This document shows, one piece after another, positions 15,101 to 22,929 of a stretch of 64,000 nucleotides of DNA (position 1 is its first letter; each line of letters starts with the position of its first letter). This DNA is from Candidatus Copromonas faecavium (nom. illeg.) (GTDB taxonomy: Bacteria > Bacillota > Clostridia > Lachnospirales > Lachnospiraceae), in assembly GCA_018712915.1 (NCBI GenBank), contig DVGC01000032.1, forward strand, positions 23,365 to 87,364, in the 5' to 3' direction. Position numbers and translations under genes: made by a program. The notes under the pieces were generated by a model. It ran no database searches and had not been told where the DNA came from. It saw only the letters and a program-made list of their open reading frames with translations.

Positions 15101-16988
15101 GAATCCGGAACTGCAGAAACAGCATGGTCATGGTTTCCGGCTTCATCTCTCTTGCCGCCTGGCATACCAGCTCATAGCACGAATGATCCGGCGTAAGCCC
15201 CGAGGTCAGCCCCTTTAAGGAACGGACTGCCGCAATCCGGTTCTTATCATCGTCATCCTCCATATGCCGGACGGAAAAGCGAAGCAGCAGCTCCAGCCAG
15301 CCTTCCTGCTTAAACAGCTCCCTGGGAAGAGAATACACACAATCAAGAAGATAGAACACCGGATCTCCCTCCAGCTCCTTCTCCTCTCCGAACCATTCCA
15401 TGAATACTGCCAGCATTTCCAGCCGCACCTTTTCTTCCGCCCGTTCCATGGCAGATACCATGACAAATTTCATCGCATTCTGAATCCGGCGTTTCTGCTG
15501 CATGGTCAGGCGGTAATCCGGCCGTATCATCTTTTCCAGGTACTCTTCCCAAAGGGACATGGCCGTCCGTTCATCCGGATCTGGCATGTTGGCCGGCAGC
15601 TCCTTGCGGTATCCGGCGTTAAAGTCAGCAAAAATCTTCCCGATCAACGCTGCTGCCTGCCTGCGGATGTCTCCCTCCCGGTTCAGCAGAAGCTCATAAA
15701 GAAAGCTTAGCGTCTGTTCCTTCTGTTTATGGTTCAGATGGATGGAATACTCGCTGAACATGTTAAGATAGGCCCGGACATTTTTCCAGTCCTTCTCACT
15801 CCGCGCCGCCTCCAGGATATTTCCGAACTGGCGCTCTGTCCCCAGCCGGTGCATGACATCGATATTGTGCTCAATTCCCCAGAAAACAAAAGAACGCACC
15901 ACCAGTTTTCCCGTCTGCAGAACAATATCCAACGGTTTCTCCGGCGCATCCGGTTCACCGTTCAGCTCCACGTCTGCTCCCTTGGCCCGCATGTACTTTT
16001 CAAATTCATGAAGTCTGGCATATACCACCCGGTATCTGGTCCTTTTTGCCTCGTCCACGTTATCCAGCTTGGACAGAATCACATCGAAAGAGTCCTTCAG
16101 CGTATAGATTTTCGTAATTTCCTTTCCGTCATCTCCCCGCATCTGCTTGACCCGGAAATCGGCATAAATCAGTACCAGCGATTCCACGGAAATGTTATCT
16201 AGCTCCAGATCCCAGGTGGAATGATTGGCAGCAATATGGCCGATGCTTTCCATCTGATGGGCGTGAAACCACTGGGCCGTATAATAATAGTGAAGATAGG
16301 GAACCCGCTCATTGGGTTTGCAGCCAAATTTTCCCAGATCATGGCCGGCGGCCGCTCCGGAAGCCAGCGCCAGATCAATGGGAACACCGGCAGCTTTCAG
16401 TCCCCGGGCCACGGTCATGGCCACGTAATGAACGCCGGCAATATGGCCCAGAGTTTCAAAGGGCGTCGCTTCCCGGTTCAGACGCATCATTTCATATATA
16501 TACTGATACCGGAACTCCCTCATAAAATGTTCGTACTCTTTGGCCCTTTCACAGGAAGAATACTCCTCCTCTGTCAGGAATTCAAAATCATCAAAGGGAT
16601 GAAAAGGCACGGTTTTCCTTTCCTCATCGAAGAAAAACTGAAGAATGTTCAGGTAGAGCAGAGCCCCGGCGGCAAAAGGAGCCGCATTTCTCTGAAATTC
16701 CTGATCCGGATATAAGATATGGGTTGCATACTGATATGTAAAGGAAATCCAGCCATTCTCCGGTTCTCCGCACAGCCGTTCCAGTTCTTCCCTGCAGTAT
16801 CCCAGAATCTGTGCACAGGAGAATCTCTCCTTCGCAGGCAGAACATCGCTGAAAATATCTGCCCATTTCTCTCTGTCAAAAACGGTCTGAACGCTTCTCC
16901 TGCTCAGACCGGCACGTTTTAAAAACTCCCTGTCAAACAGCTTTGCGGCAAGCTCTGCCACCAGATGTCGGATATGTCTGCTGTACAT
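12132..16988 (-). CDS. Giant fusion: HD hydrolase, helical repeats, NadD-like nucleotidyltransferase, GNAT-like, PRTase-like
   Basis: 1618 residues with no break. Residues ~178-330 form an HD phosphohydrolase: H187, HD 216-217 in AAGHDLGKFG, and D277 in IYADFRVK. Residues ~390-900 are alpha-helical HEAT/ARM-like repeats (such as EQVRQEAMLVIGQHVF). Residues 911-1097 are a NadD/CoaD-type nucleotidyltransferase: AFFPGTFDPFTLSHKE in place of the HxGH loop, VGSDVIHN, and ISSTKIREN. Residues ~1130-1270 resemble a GNAT fold (ALERQGFKRP end). Residues ~1290-1560 resemble a phosphoribosyltransferase with VILVDDLVHKADRL as a divergent PRPP loop. The set suggests nucleotide or pyridine-cofactor synthesis, transfer or repair, by analogy with the NadD-YqeK pair. 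Start has AGAGGTG upstream. Its biochemical role is inferred only. Confidence 0.75.
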   Translation of the reverse strand: MYSRHIRHLVAELAAKLFDREFLKRAGLSRRSVQTVFDREKWADIFSDVLPAKERFSCAQILGYCREELERLCGEPENGWISFTYQYATHILYPDQEFQRNAAPFAAGALLYLNILQFFFDEERKTVPFHPFDDFEFLTEEEYSSCERAKEYEHFMREFRYQYIYEMMRLNREATPFETLGHIAGVHYVAMTVARGLKAAGVPIDLALASGAAAGHDLGKFGCKPNERVPYLHYYYTAQWFHAHQMESIGHIAANHSTWDLELDNISVESLVLIYADFRVKQMRGDDGKEITKIYTLKDSFDVILSKLDNVDEAKRTRYRVVYARLHEFEKYMRAKGADVELNGEPDAPEKPLDIVLQTGKLVVRSFVFWGIEHNIDVMHRLGTERQFGNILEAARSEKDWKNVRAYLNMFSEYSIHLNHKQKEQTLSFLYELLLNREGDIRRQAAALIGKIFADFNAGYRKELPANMPDPDERTAMSLWEEYLEKMIRPDYRLTMQQKRRIQNAMKFVMVSAMERAEEKVRLEMLAVFMEWFGEEKELEGDPVFYLLDCVYSLPRELFKQEGWLELLLRFSVRHMEDDDDKNRIAAVRSLKGLTSGLTPDHSCYELVCQAAREMKPETMTMLFLQFRILSNLRLDTAKQREILYHSDVVSDIFLENLKSSTPWIIKAVNIKLLVDQVDHGRREHLLHICAHFSNLIKVSEHVGVRHDAGHALLRLAHLLTTDQCNEIAVELLKGLEVGEYEFSKYIPEYLGEFALWLPPEQLDDLIERLHILLANANERIVSVALDTLGVLLECYSRYPGRFEEPEETAKERRHHLLGLILGCLANYREQVRQEAMLVIGQHVFGSEHMAERDKNELFSLCSKKLLFLLNEYRGGELSLYYRAATLSHVSRFISRYQLFGGDVSLMGRDRVAFFPGTFDPFTLSHKEIARKIREMGFTVFLAVDEFSWSKKTQPHLVRRQIVNMSVADEFYVHLFPDDAPVNIANPKDLKRLRETFAEQELYIVVGSDVIHNASSYKKEPEEYSIHSMNHIVFRRAGEAHPEDLYDRITGRVVELELPPNLEEISSTKIRENIDNNRDISTLIDPVVQEYIYHKGLYLREPEFKPILRAKAVSFEDGTGENERLLEELSNTVLSRHPERVSVSARIAQEKDRLLILRNSMDGGRPAGFVSFRELKSDELFGILKNMELANAVRRKTSREVLFITGIYFRQEDFFDGTFIHDISQLLLVEVISRALEKNGSFALFVSERNLVSEEAVSALERQGFKRPVMSDDNDKRVIYMVDMHEPLLLLHNLETTIKEPFASNPAVQEMIERNHRKLQLAMTRLYPGNLVLSLSSAVMHHRLVNRITELNQVPQEPVVPRRLGENMCVPFGKILRGKVVPNTVTKTLHTDKVYEPDLSSYSIEPFPYYSPLKSQIETIKSFDRPVILVDDLVHKADRLQALAPSLREAGIPIKKVVVGVISGYGRDLMQCFKLPVEGIYSMPNLRQWFVESTLYPFVGGDTVRRPEMKVAGLQPSINMILPYATPKLEGCSREALFDFSSVCIENARDLLQILETEYRKQFSKNLTLSRLPEAVILPLCPDKGSCMNYDENLAASEYLEADLEILGRMREFMTGQV

Positions 16989-17187
16989 GAAATCACCTCT
17001 TTTTCCCTGTTCCGCCGAATGTCCGCCGTCATTTCTGCCGTCATTCCGGCATTCTTACCCGGCCTCCGTCTCGGGAACACAGTTTATGTTTTTACCGGGC
17101 AATTTTTCGGAAGAATCCCCCGCCATTCTGACTGCAATTCTTGCCCTCCCCGTTTCCCGGCTTGCTTTAGACCGTTCTATAGTAAAC

Positions 17188-17216
17188 AGTATAATGAAAG
17201 CATCCGCGGTTTTCAA
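17188..17216 (-). promoter_or_regulatory. Promoter of the giant fusion gene
   Basis: Minus-strand TTGAAA (plus 17211-17216), 17-base spacer, TATACT (plus 17188-17193). The inferred start near 17181 leaves a 5' leader of about 190 bases before the ATG at 16988. It is back-to-back with the perR-like promoter. Confidence 0.65.
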
Positions 17217-17226
17217 GGAATTTCTC

Positions 17227-17276
17227 TTGACATTCTTCATTCCTTTTGATAATATATCAATAACAATTATTGTTTT
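17227..17276 (+). promoter_or_regulatory. perR promoter and Fur/PerR-type operator
   Basis: TTGACA (17227-17232), 17-base spacer, TAATAT (17250-17255). The perfect palindrome AACAATTATTGTT (17262-17274), extendable to CAATAACAATTATTG, lies right after the -10 where it would block polymerase. The same TAACAATTA core recurs after the rubrerythrin promoter. Confidence 0.8.
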
Positions 17277-17302
17277 TATTATTGTTTGAAGGAGGTGAAG
17301 GT

Positions 17303-17695
17303 ATGAGGACTTTAAAGCACAGCCGCCAGCGGGAATCTATTAAAACCTGCCTGATGCAGCGCACGGATCATCCGACGGCCGATATGCTTTATCTTTCCAT
17401 CCGTGAAGAATTTCCAAATATCAGCCTGGGAACCGTTTACCGGAACCTGAAGCTTTTGTCCGAACTTGGAGAAATTACCCGTTTCTCCTGCGGCGATGGT
17501 TCTGAGCATTTCGATTACCGGACCGAACCCCACTATCATTTCGTCTGCAAAACCTGCGGAGCAATTTATGATATGCCGGAGGAAATCGTCCGCGATACCA
17601 ACGAGCTGCTTACAGCGCCGCCTCCCGGCCGGGTAGATTCCCACACTGTTTTTTTTTACGGAGAGTGCGACGTCTGCCGGCAGAAAAAAAGTTAA
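17303..17695 (+). CDS. perR: Fur-family regulator, PerR-like
   Basis: A 130-residue winged-helix metalloregulator. The N-terminal DNA-binding part contains HPTADMLYLSIREEFPNISLGTVYRNLKLL, the typical Fur recognition helix. The C-terminal dimerisation part holds the metal ligands HFDYRTEPHYHF and two Cys pairs, CKTCG and CDVC, for the structural zinc. The start at MRTLKHSRQ follows AAGGAGGTGAAGGT. It is preceded by its own promoter with a palindrome and followed, 150 bp on, by reverse rubrerythrin with the same operator core. That pairing matches known PerR control of rubrerythrins in clostridia, so PerR is preferred over Fur or Zur. Confidence 0.85.
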   Translation: MRTLKHSRQRESIKTCLMQRTDHPTADMLYLSIREEFPNISLGTVYRNLKLLSELGEITRFSCGDGSEHFDYRTEPHYHFVCKTCGAIYDMPEEIVRDTNELLTAPPPGRVDSHTVFFYGECDVCRQKKS

Positions 17696-17703
17696 AATCC
17701 CTA

Positions 17704-17755
17704 TTGACAAACAGCTGAATATCATATATAGTAATATCAGTAACAATTACTATTA
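17704..17755 (+). promoter_or_regulatory. Rubrerythrin promoter and PerR-type operator
   Basis: TTGACA (17704-17709), 17-base spacer, TATAGT (17727-17732), then AGTAACAATTACT around 17739-17751, sharing the TAACAATTA core with the operator before the Fur-family gene. No terminator separates the two genes, so some read-through is possible. Confidence 0.75.
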
Positions 17756-17845
17756 TTAATAATCTTCCGAACAAGGGAAACCGTCTTGCTCGGAACAGAA
17801 AATGGATTACCTATTAATTTATCTATAGAAAAGGAGAGAATTAAG

Positions 17846-18388
17846 ATGAAGAAATTTGTATGTATGGTATGTGGTTACGTTCATGAAGGCGATGCAGCTC
17901 CCGAGAAATGTCCCGTTTGCGGCGCTCCGGCTTCCAAGTTCAAAGAGCAGGATGCTGAGATGTCCTGGGCTGCTGAGCATGAAGTAGGCGTTGCTCAGGG
18001 TGCCAGCGAAGATATCATCGCTGATTTAAGAGCAAACTATGAGGGCGAGTGCAAAGAGGTTGGTATGTACCTTGCTATGGCAAGAGTTGCTCACAGAGAG
18101 GGATATCCTGAGATCGGACTTTACTGGGAGAAGGCTGCTTACGAGGAAGCTGAGCATGCTGCTAAGTTCGCAGAGCTTTTAGGAGAGGTTGTAACTCCTT
18201 CCACCAAGAAGAATCTTGAGATGAGAGTTGAGGCTGAGAACGGCGCTACCGCCGGCAAGTTCGACCTGGCTAAGAGAGCAAAGGCCGCAAACCTTGACGC
18301 AATCCATGACACCGTGCATGAAATGGCAAGGGACGAGGCAAGACACGGCCGTGCTTTCGCTGGTCTGTTAAAGAGATACTTTGGCTAA
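17846..18388 (+). CDS. rbr: Reverse rubrerythrin (N-terminal rubredoxin)
   Basis: A 180-residue non-heme iron peroxidase that reduces hydrogen peroxide and helps strict anaerobes survive oxygen. The rubredoxin domain is N-terminal ([10 protein letters not shown] and [11 protein letters not shown], residues 6-36) and the ferritin-like di-iron domain follows, with ligand blocks [28 protein letters not shown] and DEARHGRAF. This order is the reverse of classical rubrerythrin and matches clostridial revRbr. Start follows AAGGAGAG. The gene uses GAG/GCT-rich codons unlike its neighbours, which fits strong expression. A strong terminator follows 30 bp after the stop. Confidence 0.95.
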   Translation: MKKFVCMVCGYVHEGDAAPEKCPVCGAPASKFKEQDAEMSWAAEHEVGVAQGASEDIIADLRANYEGECKEVGMYLAMARVAHREGYPEIGLYWEKAAYEEAEHAAKFAELLGEVVTPSTKKNLEMRVEAENGATAGKFDLAKRAKAANLDAIHDTVHEMARDEARHGRAFAGLLKRYFG

Positions 18389-18418
18389 GCTACAAGCCAT
18401 GCAAGGATAAAATAAATA

Positions 18419-18472
18419 TGGCACCGGGAAAGAAGCGCTTGCGGTTCTGGCCCGGTGCCATGTTTGTTTTAT
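18419..18472. terminator. Terminator after rubrerythrin, likely bidirectional
   Basis: TGGCACCGGG (18419-18428) pairs with CCCGGTGCCA (18451-18460), then TGTTTGTTTT. The minus strand reads into ATTTATTTTATCC, so it may also stop the convergent lipoprotein transcript. Confidence 0.85.
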
Positions 18473-18517
18473 CCTTATACGGCGACAGCCGTCCAGCGAG
18501 ATGGAGCGCAGCGCCAT

Positions 18518-19063
18518 CTATACCTTCTGCCCCACAGAAAACGGAAGCCAGTAAGTATTCCCTTCAAAATCATCGCTCCATAAATCATAATAATAAATCT
18601 GAAAATCCTCTGCATCACCGGGAACCACATAAATCAGATTTCCGGTCACGGTTCCGTTTTCCTCAATCTCATACTCGGCCGGAAGCTGGTCAACGGCAAA
18701 TTCATCTTCCGGGAAAATGGTCCCGGTCTCATCGGCGCCATTATAACCCAGTTCAAAATCTGCATCCGACATGGGAAGAGGATCCATATCGTCAAACGTA
18801 TTCTCCACCGTAATATTAACAACAAGAAACTGATCGGTTTCCTCGGCAGGAATATAACCGTCAATTTCCGGCAGAAACTGCGCCGAATTTACAGTCATAT
18901 CAAAGAAGGCGGTGGACATAATGTCCCCTTCCGACAGCTCGATGGTCTGTCCATATTCCCGCCCCTGGGCCTGAATGACCGTTGCCGCGCTTTCGGCGGC
19001 GGAGCAGCCGGAACATGTCCCGACGGCAAGCAGCAGGGCAGCAAGCAGTGACAACTTTTTCAT
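18518..19063 (-). CDS. Lipoprotein with DUF4352-like Ig fold
   Basis: 181 residues with a lipoprotein signal: KK, a hydrophobic stretch LSLLAALLLAVG, and a Cys-containing lipobox region TCSGCSAAE (Cys at about 17 or 20). The mature part has DMTVNSAQFLP, FLVVNITVENTFDD and LIYVVPGDAEDFQIYYYDLWSDD, the layout of DUF4352 and related extracytoplasmic beta-sandwich domains whose role is unknown. It follows the M20 peptidase gene by 30 bp on the same strand and has GGGAGA upstream of the ATG, so the two are probably cotranscribed. It may be a surface ligand-binding accessory, but nothing in the sequence settles that. Confidence 0.75.
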   Translation of the reverse strand: MKKLSLLAALLLAVGTCSGCSAAESAATVIQAQGREYGQTIELSEGDIMSTAFFDMTVNSAQFLPEIDGYIPAEETDQFLVVNITVENTFDDMDPLPMSDADFELGYNGADETGTIFPEDEFAVDQLPAEYEIEENGTVTGNLIYVVPGDAEDFQIYYYDLWSDDFEGNTYWLPFSVGQKV

Positions 19064-19093
19064 ATAGGCAATCTCCCTCTCTTTTTATTCCGC

Positions 19094-20437
19094 CTATTTG
19101 CCGTACTGGCGGAATAATCTCACATAAAAATCTACATTGTTCTCAAGAACATCGCAGGGAATCCTCTCATTCACCTTATGGGAAACTCCATCCCATCTGG
19201 GATCCCAGGACAGCCCTGTAAACCGGTATACACTGTTGGTCGGGCATAAATCACAGTAATATCTGGAATCTGTTCCGCCGCACAGCATGCTCGGAATCAG
19301 AGTAAGCCCCGGATACTTATCCTCAACAATGGACGAAATCAGCTTATACGCATAAGTATCCGTTGACTGGACGGCCGGCGGATTGCTTCCCTTTACCAGG
19401 CGGATATCAATATCCTCCGGAAGGATTTCTTTATAATGAGCCCACAAATCATCCAGTGTCTGTCCGGGAAGCAGGCGATTATTTGCGACAATCCATGCTC
19501 TCTCCGGCATAACATTGGCCTGCGCGCTTCCTCCTGCCATGGTAACTGCCGTTGTGGTGCGGATCATCGCATTATACGCCGGGTTCTCCGCCATCAGTGA
19601 ACAAAGCTCATCCCAGTTTTTCCGTACATCCCTGCAAAGCTCTGCCAGATGCTCATCTTTTATAAAAGGAGCAGTTGCTTCCATCTGCTTCACTGCCGCC
19701 TCAGTCAGAACCGGCTTCATGGGATTGGCCTCTAATATACAGGCAGCCTCACAGACTCTTCCCAGAGCACTGTGTTTGTCCGGAACCGCGGAATGACCGC
19801 CATTGTCTGTTTTGGAAAATTCAAAATCGGCATATCCTTTTTCGCAGATATAAATAGTTCCGTACTGATCTCCGTCCGCCGTCTTCTGAATTCCGCCGCA
19901 TTCATCAATCAGGCAGCCCAGTTTGACGTTTCTTTCGCGAAGTGTATCTGCAATTAACTGCGCAGCCGGCTCCGGACCACCCATGATTTCTTCGTTGTAG
20001 CCAAAACCAAAATACAGATCGTACTCCGGTTCAAACCCTTCCGCAATCAGCAGCTCCAGCGCATCCATATATGCCTGAATATTGCATTTGGAATCTGTCG
20101 CACCTCTTCCCCATATGAATCCCTCCGCAACTTCCCCGGAAAAAGGCGGATATTTCCACATGGACCAGTCTCCTTCCGGAACCACATCCAGATGTGCCGT
20201 CATCATCAGAGGCAGGTGGCTGCTTTTTCCATTTCCTTTCCATGTATACAAAAGCCCTGCCCGTCCAATGACCTCTCTCGTCATCTTCTGATGTACCAGC
20301 GGATATGCCTCTTCCAGATAAGCATGCAGCTTTAAAAACGCATCCACATCCATCTTATCCGGATCTGCGTTGGATACGGTAGGAATCTGGATCATTTTTC
20401 TTAAATGCTCCATAAACAGATTGTTGTCGTACGCCAT
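19094..20437 (-). CDS. M20-family metallopeptidase
   Basis: A 447-residue co-catalytic zinc amidase or dipeptidase. Metal-binding and catalytic blocks are in order: MMTAHLDVVPEGDW (His ligand and Asp), GRGATDSKCNIQAY (bridging Asp) and FGYNEEIMGGPEPA (catalytic Glu followed by metal Glu), and the C-terminal His lies in LCGGTDSRYY/ETD-like region near residue 410. The dimerisation lid is present (GYADFEFSKTDNGGHSAVPD). The start at MAYDNNLFMEHL follows AAAGGAGAT; the longer frame adds 35 unlikely residues. It resembles the carboxypeptidase-like M20 group that acts on small peptides or acylated amino acids. It leads a two-gene unit with the lipoprotein. Confidence 0.9.
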   Translation of the reverse strand: MAYDNNLFMEHLRKMIQIPTVSNADPDKMDVDAFLKLHAYLEEAYPLVHQKMTREVIGRAGLLYTWKGNGKSSHLPLMMTAHLDVVPEGDWSMWKYPPFSGEVAEGFIWGRGATDSKCNIQAYMDALELLIAEGFEPEYDLYFGFGYNEEIMGGPEPAAQLIADTLRERNVKLGCLIDECGGIQKTADGDQYGTIYICEKGYADFEFSKTDNGGHSAVPDKHSALGRVCEAACILEANPMKPVLTEAAVKQMEATAPFIKDEHLAELCRDVRKNWDELCSLMAENPAYNAMIRTTTAVTMAGGSAQANVMPERAWIVANNRLLPGQTLDDLWAHYKEILPEDIDIRLVKGSNPPAVQSTDTYAYKLISSIVEDKYPGLTLIPSMLCGGTDSRYYCDLCPTNSVYRFTGLSWDPRWDGVSHKVNERIPCDVLENNVDFYVRLFRQYGK

Positions 20438-20900
20438 GTTATCAATCTCCTTTCGTTTCCTATTACCGGGCATGCCCTCAATGACAGCCCTGTTTCTGTT
20501 TATGTCCTTTGAAAAGAACAGGCACAAATCATGATATTTCACAGCCTCAGATATTATTAAATCTGCTCTGTTTTCATGTATTCATGATTCTATTTTTATA
20601 TGTATTGCACAAAAATAGTTCCCCTGTCATTATTTCATATCTTTCCGCACCTGTCAATTCCCGTTGACGTCAAATCAAAAATACCATTTCCTTTATTCCC
20701 AAATCAGCCATATAAAAAGCCACGAAAAAGCATCTGCCTCTTCCAAAGCAAAAATACCGTTTCCTGTTTCCGCTTAAAAAGTGACCGACGAAGGGTTCTG
20801 CCCCCTCCGCCGGCCGCTCCCATCTTTCGCATCGTTCCGTCATTTCTTCAGACACAATCCCTATTCCGCAGGCTTCCGGACCCGCCTGTTCAGATGCCTG
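20438..20900. other. Intergenic gap between M20 gene and GNAT gene
   Basis: 463 bp, AT-rich around 20530-20700 where the M20 promoter should lie; I see no convincing -35/-10 pair. The right half is pyrimidine-rich. Short frames here lack ribosome binding sites and I see no gene. Confidence 0.5.
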
Positions 20901-21503
20901 TTATTCTCTTTCCGCCAAAAAAATAATATGAAGCATATCTATTCCGTAATAATGTTTGACAAAGCTTCCTGCCGGTTTAAGACCGTTCCGTTCGGCCACA
21001 TGAATGGAAGCCAGATTATTGTCCCGGATAATGGAGCATATCCTTGGCTCCTTTAAGACCTCGAAGGCGTACGTTTTGCAGCCGGCCGCTGCTTCCAGAG
21101 CATAACCCTGATGCCAGTAATTCCGGTTAAACAGATAGCCGATTTCCATGGCCTGTCCCGAAGGGGCATACTCCTCCGGCACCGGCTGCCAGGTCAGACC
21201 GCACTGTCCGATCACGACCCCCGTCTCCTTTTGTACCACGGCCCACAGGCCGATTCCCCCTGTCTGATACCGTTCCAGCTGACGGCCGACCCAGTTTTCT
21301 GCTTCCTCATCTGAGAAAGCATGCTCATAGGCATACATGGTTTCCTCATCCTGAAGGATTGCGCAGATGGCAGGAAAATCCTCCCATGTCATTTCCCGCA
21401 GCACCAGACGGCTGGTTTCCAGAATTATCCGTCCCTGCCGGAATGCGGCCATGCCGCCCATTTCAGATTTGCTCTTATTCGTTAAGTTCTTTTCTGACTC
21501 CAT
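20901..21503 (-). CDS. GNAT-family N-acetyltransferase (RimJ-like)
   Basis: A 200-residue acetyl-CoA-dependent transferase. The body starts with RIILETSRLVLREMTWEDFPAI, typical of the RimJ/Acetyltransf_3 group, then VVIGQCGLTWQPV, AMEIGYLFNRNYWHQGYALEAA (acetyl-CoA loop) and NLASIHVAERNGLKPAG. The start at MESEKN is chosen because AGGAGGTG lies 5-6 bases upstream inside the end of larC; this makes a 29-bp overlap with larC and implies translational coupling. Targets of such enzymes range from ribosomal protein termini to small molecules, so the substrate is unknown. Confidence 0.8.
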   Translation of the reverse strand: MESEKNLTNKSKSEMGGMAAFRQGRIILETSRLVLREMTWEDFPAICAILQDEETMYAYEHAFSDEEAENWVGRQLERYQTGGIGLWAVVQKETGVVIGQCGLTWQPVPEEYAPSGQAMEIGYLFNRNYWHQGYALEAAAGCKTYAFEVLKEPRICSIIRDNNLASIHVAERNGLKPAGSFVKHYYGIDMLHIIFLAERE

Positions 21504-22821
21504 CCCGCACCTCCTGCAGAGAAATCCCTCGCTTCCGGGCAATTTCCGCCAGGTCCTCATACTCCAGCTTGCTCTTTGTCACCCCATATCCGGAAGAAAT
21601 TTTCTCACGCACCGTTCCATAAGAGGTCTGAAGTGTTTTTTCCTCCCGTTTCAGCGTAAATCTCCGGCTTATATGTTCCCGGATTCCAATGGTGGTGGTA
21701 TGGCGGAAAATCAACCGCACCATCTCCTCCTCGTCCTCTTTCCTGCACATGCAGGTCAGAAGCGTTCCCGGACGATTTTTCTTCATGCCCACCGGGATCG
21801 TATAAACTTCAAGCGCTCCCTTTGCCAGGAGAAGCTCCTGAACGAAACCAAGGGCCTCAGCCGTCATATCGTCCAGATTGCAGGAAAGCTCAGCCACCTC
21901 AGTCTTTTCCTCCGCCGTCTCCCCAAGGAAGGCCCGGACACAGTTGGCCTGCTCAAAGTCCTTTTTTCCCATTCCATATCCGATTTTTGATACGGTCATC
22001 ACCGGCATTTCCCGGAATTCCGTTACGAAATGTTTCAGAAGAGCCGCTCCCGTAGGCGTGCACAGCTCTCCCTTCACGTTGCCTGCGTACATGGGAACTC
22101 CCTGAAGAATATGGGCCGTTGCCGGAGCCGGAACAGGAAGAACGCCATGAGCACAGCGCACCTGTCCGCTTCCAACATGAACCGGAGAAGCAAGAATCCG
22201 GTCCGGAGCCAGCTCATGAATCAGAAGGCAGACACCGGCAATATCTGCCACCGCATCGGCCGTTCCCACCTCATGGAAGTGAATCTGATCCACCGGTTTT
22301 CCGTGAGCAGCAGCTTCTGCCCGAGCAATCAGTCCATACACCTGCTCCATATCCTCTTTCACCTGTTCCGGCAGATCCAGATGAGAAATCATATGAGAAA
22401 TCCCGGCCATGTCCGCATGATGGTGATGCCCATGGGCATGGGTATGAGTATGCGCGTCCCCGCCGTCATGCGTGTGTGTATGCGCGCATCCTTCGTGGCT
22501 GTGGGCTTCTTCATTCCCATGACTGTGGCCGCACGCTTCATGACTGTAAACCTCCCCATGCTCATGACCATGTTCATGCACTTCATGGCTGTGCCCATGA
22601 ACATCCAGGCTCTCTTCCTCCTCCCCGTTGACCGTTACCTTCATATGAGTGCCGGTGATGCCGCATTTAACTGCTTCCTCAGCCTCCACCTGTACTCCCG
22701 ACAGGCCAAGCCGGTTCATTTTTTCCAAAAATGCCTCTTTATCCGGGCAAAGTTCATACAGAGCCGCCATCAGCATGTCACCGGCAGCTCCCATACTGCA
22801 GTCAAGATAAATCGTCCGCAT
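21475..22821 (-). CDS. larC: LarC, nickel insertion enzyme of the NPN cofactor
   Basis: A 448-residue nickel chelatase that inserts Ni into pyridinium-3,5-bisthiocarboxylic acid mononucleotide to make the nickel-pincer cofactor of lactate racemase and relatives. The N terminus MRTIYLDCSMGAAGDMLMAAL is the family start. Residues ~75-140 form a long His-rich stretch with many HGH, HSH and HTH pairs, a likely nickel store. Later blocks QIHFHEVGTADAVADI and CNLDDMTAE are typical of LarC. GGAGGGG precedes the start. It follows larB and overlaps a GNAT gene. Some LarC proteins need programmed frameshifting; here the frame is continuous. Confidence 0.93.
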   Translation of the reverse strand: MRTIYLDCSMGAAGDMLMAALYELCPDKEAFLEKMNRLGLSGVQVEAEEAVKCGITGTHMKVTVNGEEEESLDVHGHSHEVHEHGHEHGEVYSHEACGHSHGNEEAHSHEGCAHTHTHDGGDAHTHTHAHGHHHHADMAGISHMISHLDLPEQVKEDMEQVYGLIARAEAAAHGKPVDQIHFHEVGTADAVADIAGVCLLIHELAPDRILASPVHVGSGQVRCAHGVLPVPAPATAHILQGVPMYAGNVKGELCTPTGAALLKHFVTEFREMPVMTVSKIGYGMGKKDFEQANCVRAFLGETAEEKTEVAELSCNLDDMTAEALGFVQELLLAKGALEVYTIPVGMKKNRPGTLLTCMCRKEDEEEMVRLIFRHTTTIGIREHISRRFTLKREEKTLQTSYGTVREKISSGYGVTKSKLEYEDLAEIARKRGISLQEVRDGVRKELNE

Positions 22822-22929
22822 TGATATCCCCTCCATTTTTTCTATAAATTTCTTTATAAGTTTCCCTTGCGAATTCCCCCATTTTCCACAGGCCCCGCAA
22901 AATTACGCTTACTTATCCACACGGTTTCT

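Noticed and set aside
22030..22824. 264-residue Met/His-rich plus-strand frame
   Set aside because: Antisense to larC; the composition reflects the His-rich block of larC read on the other strand.
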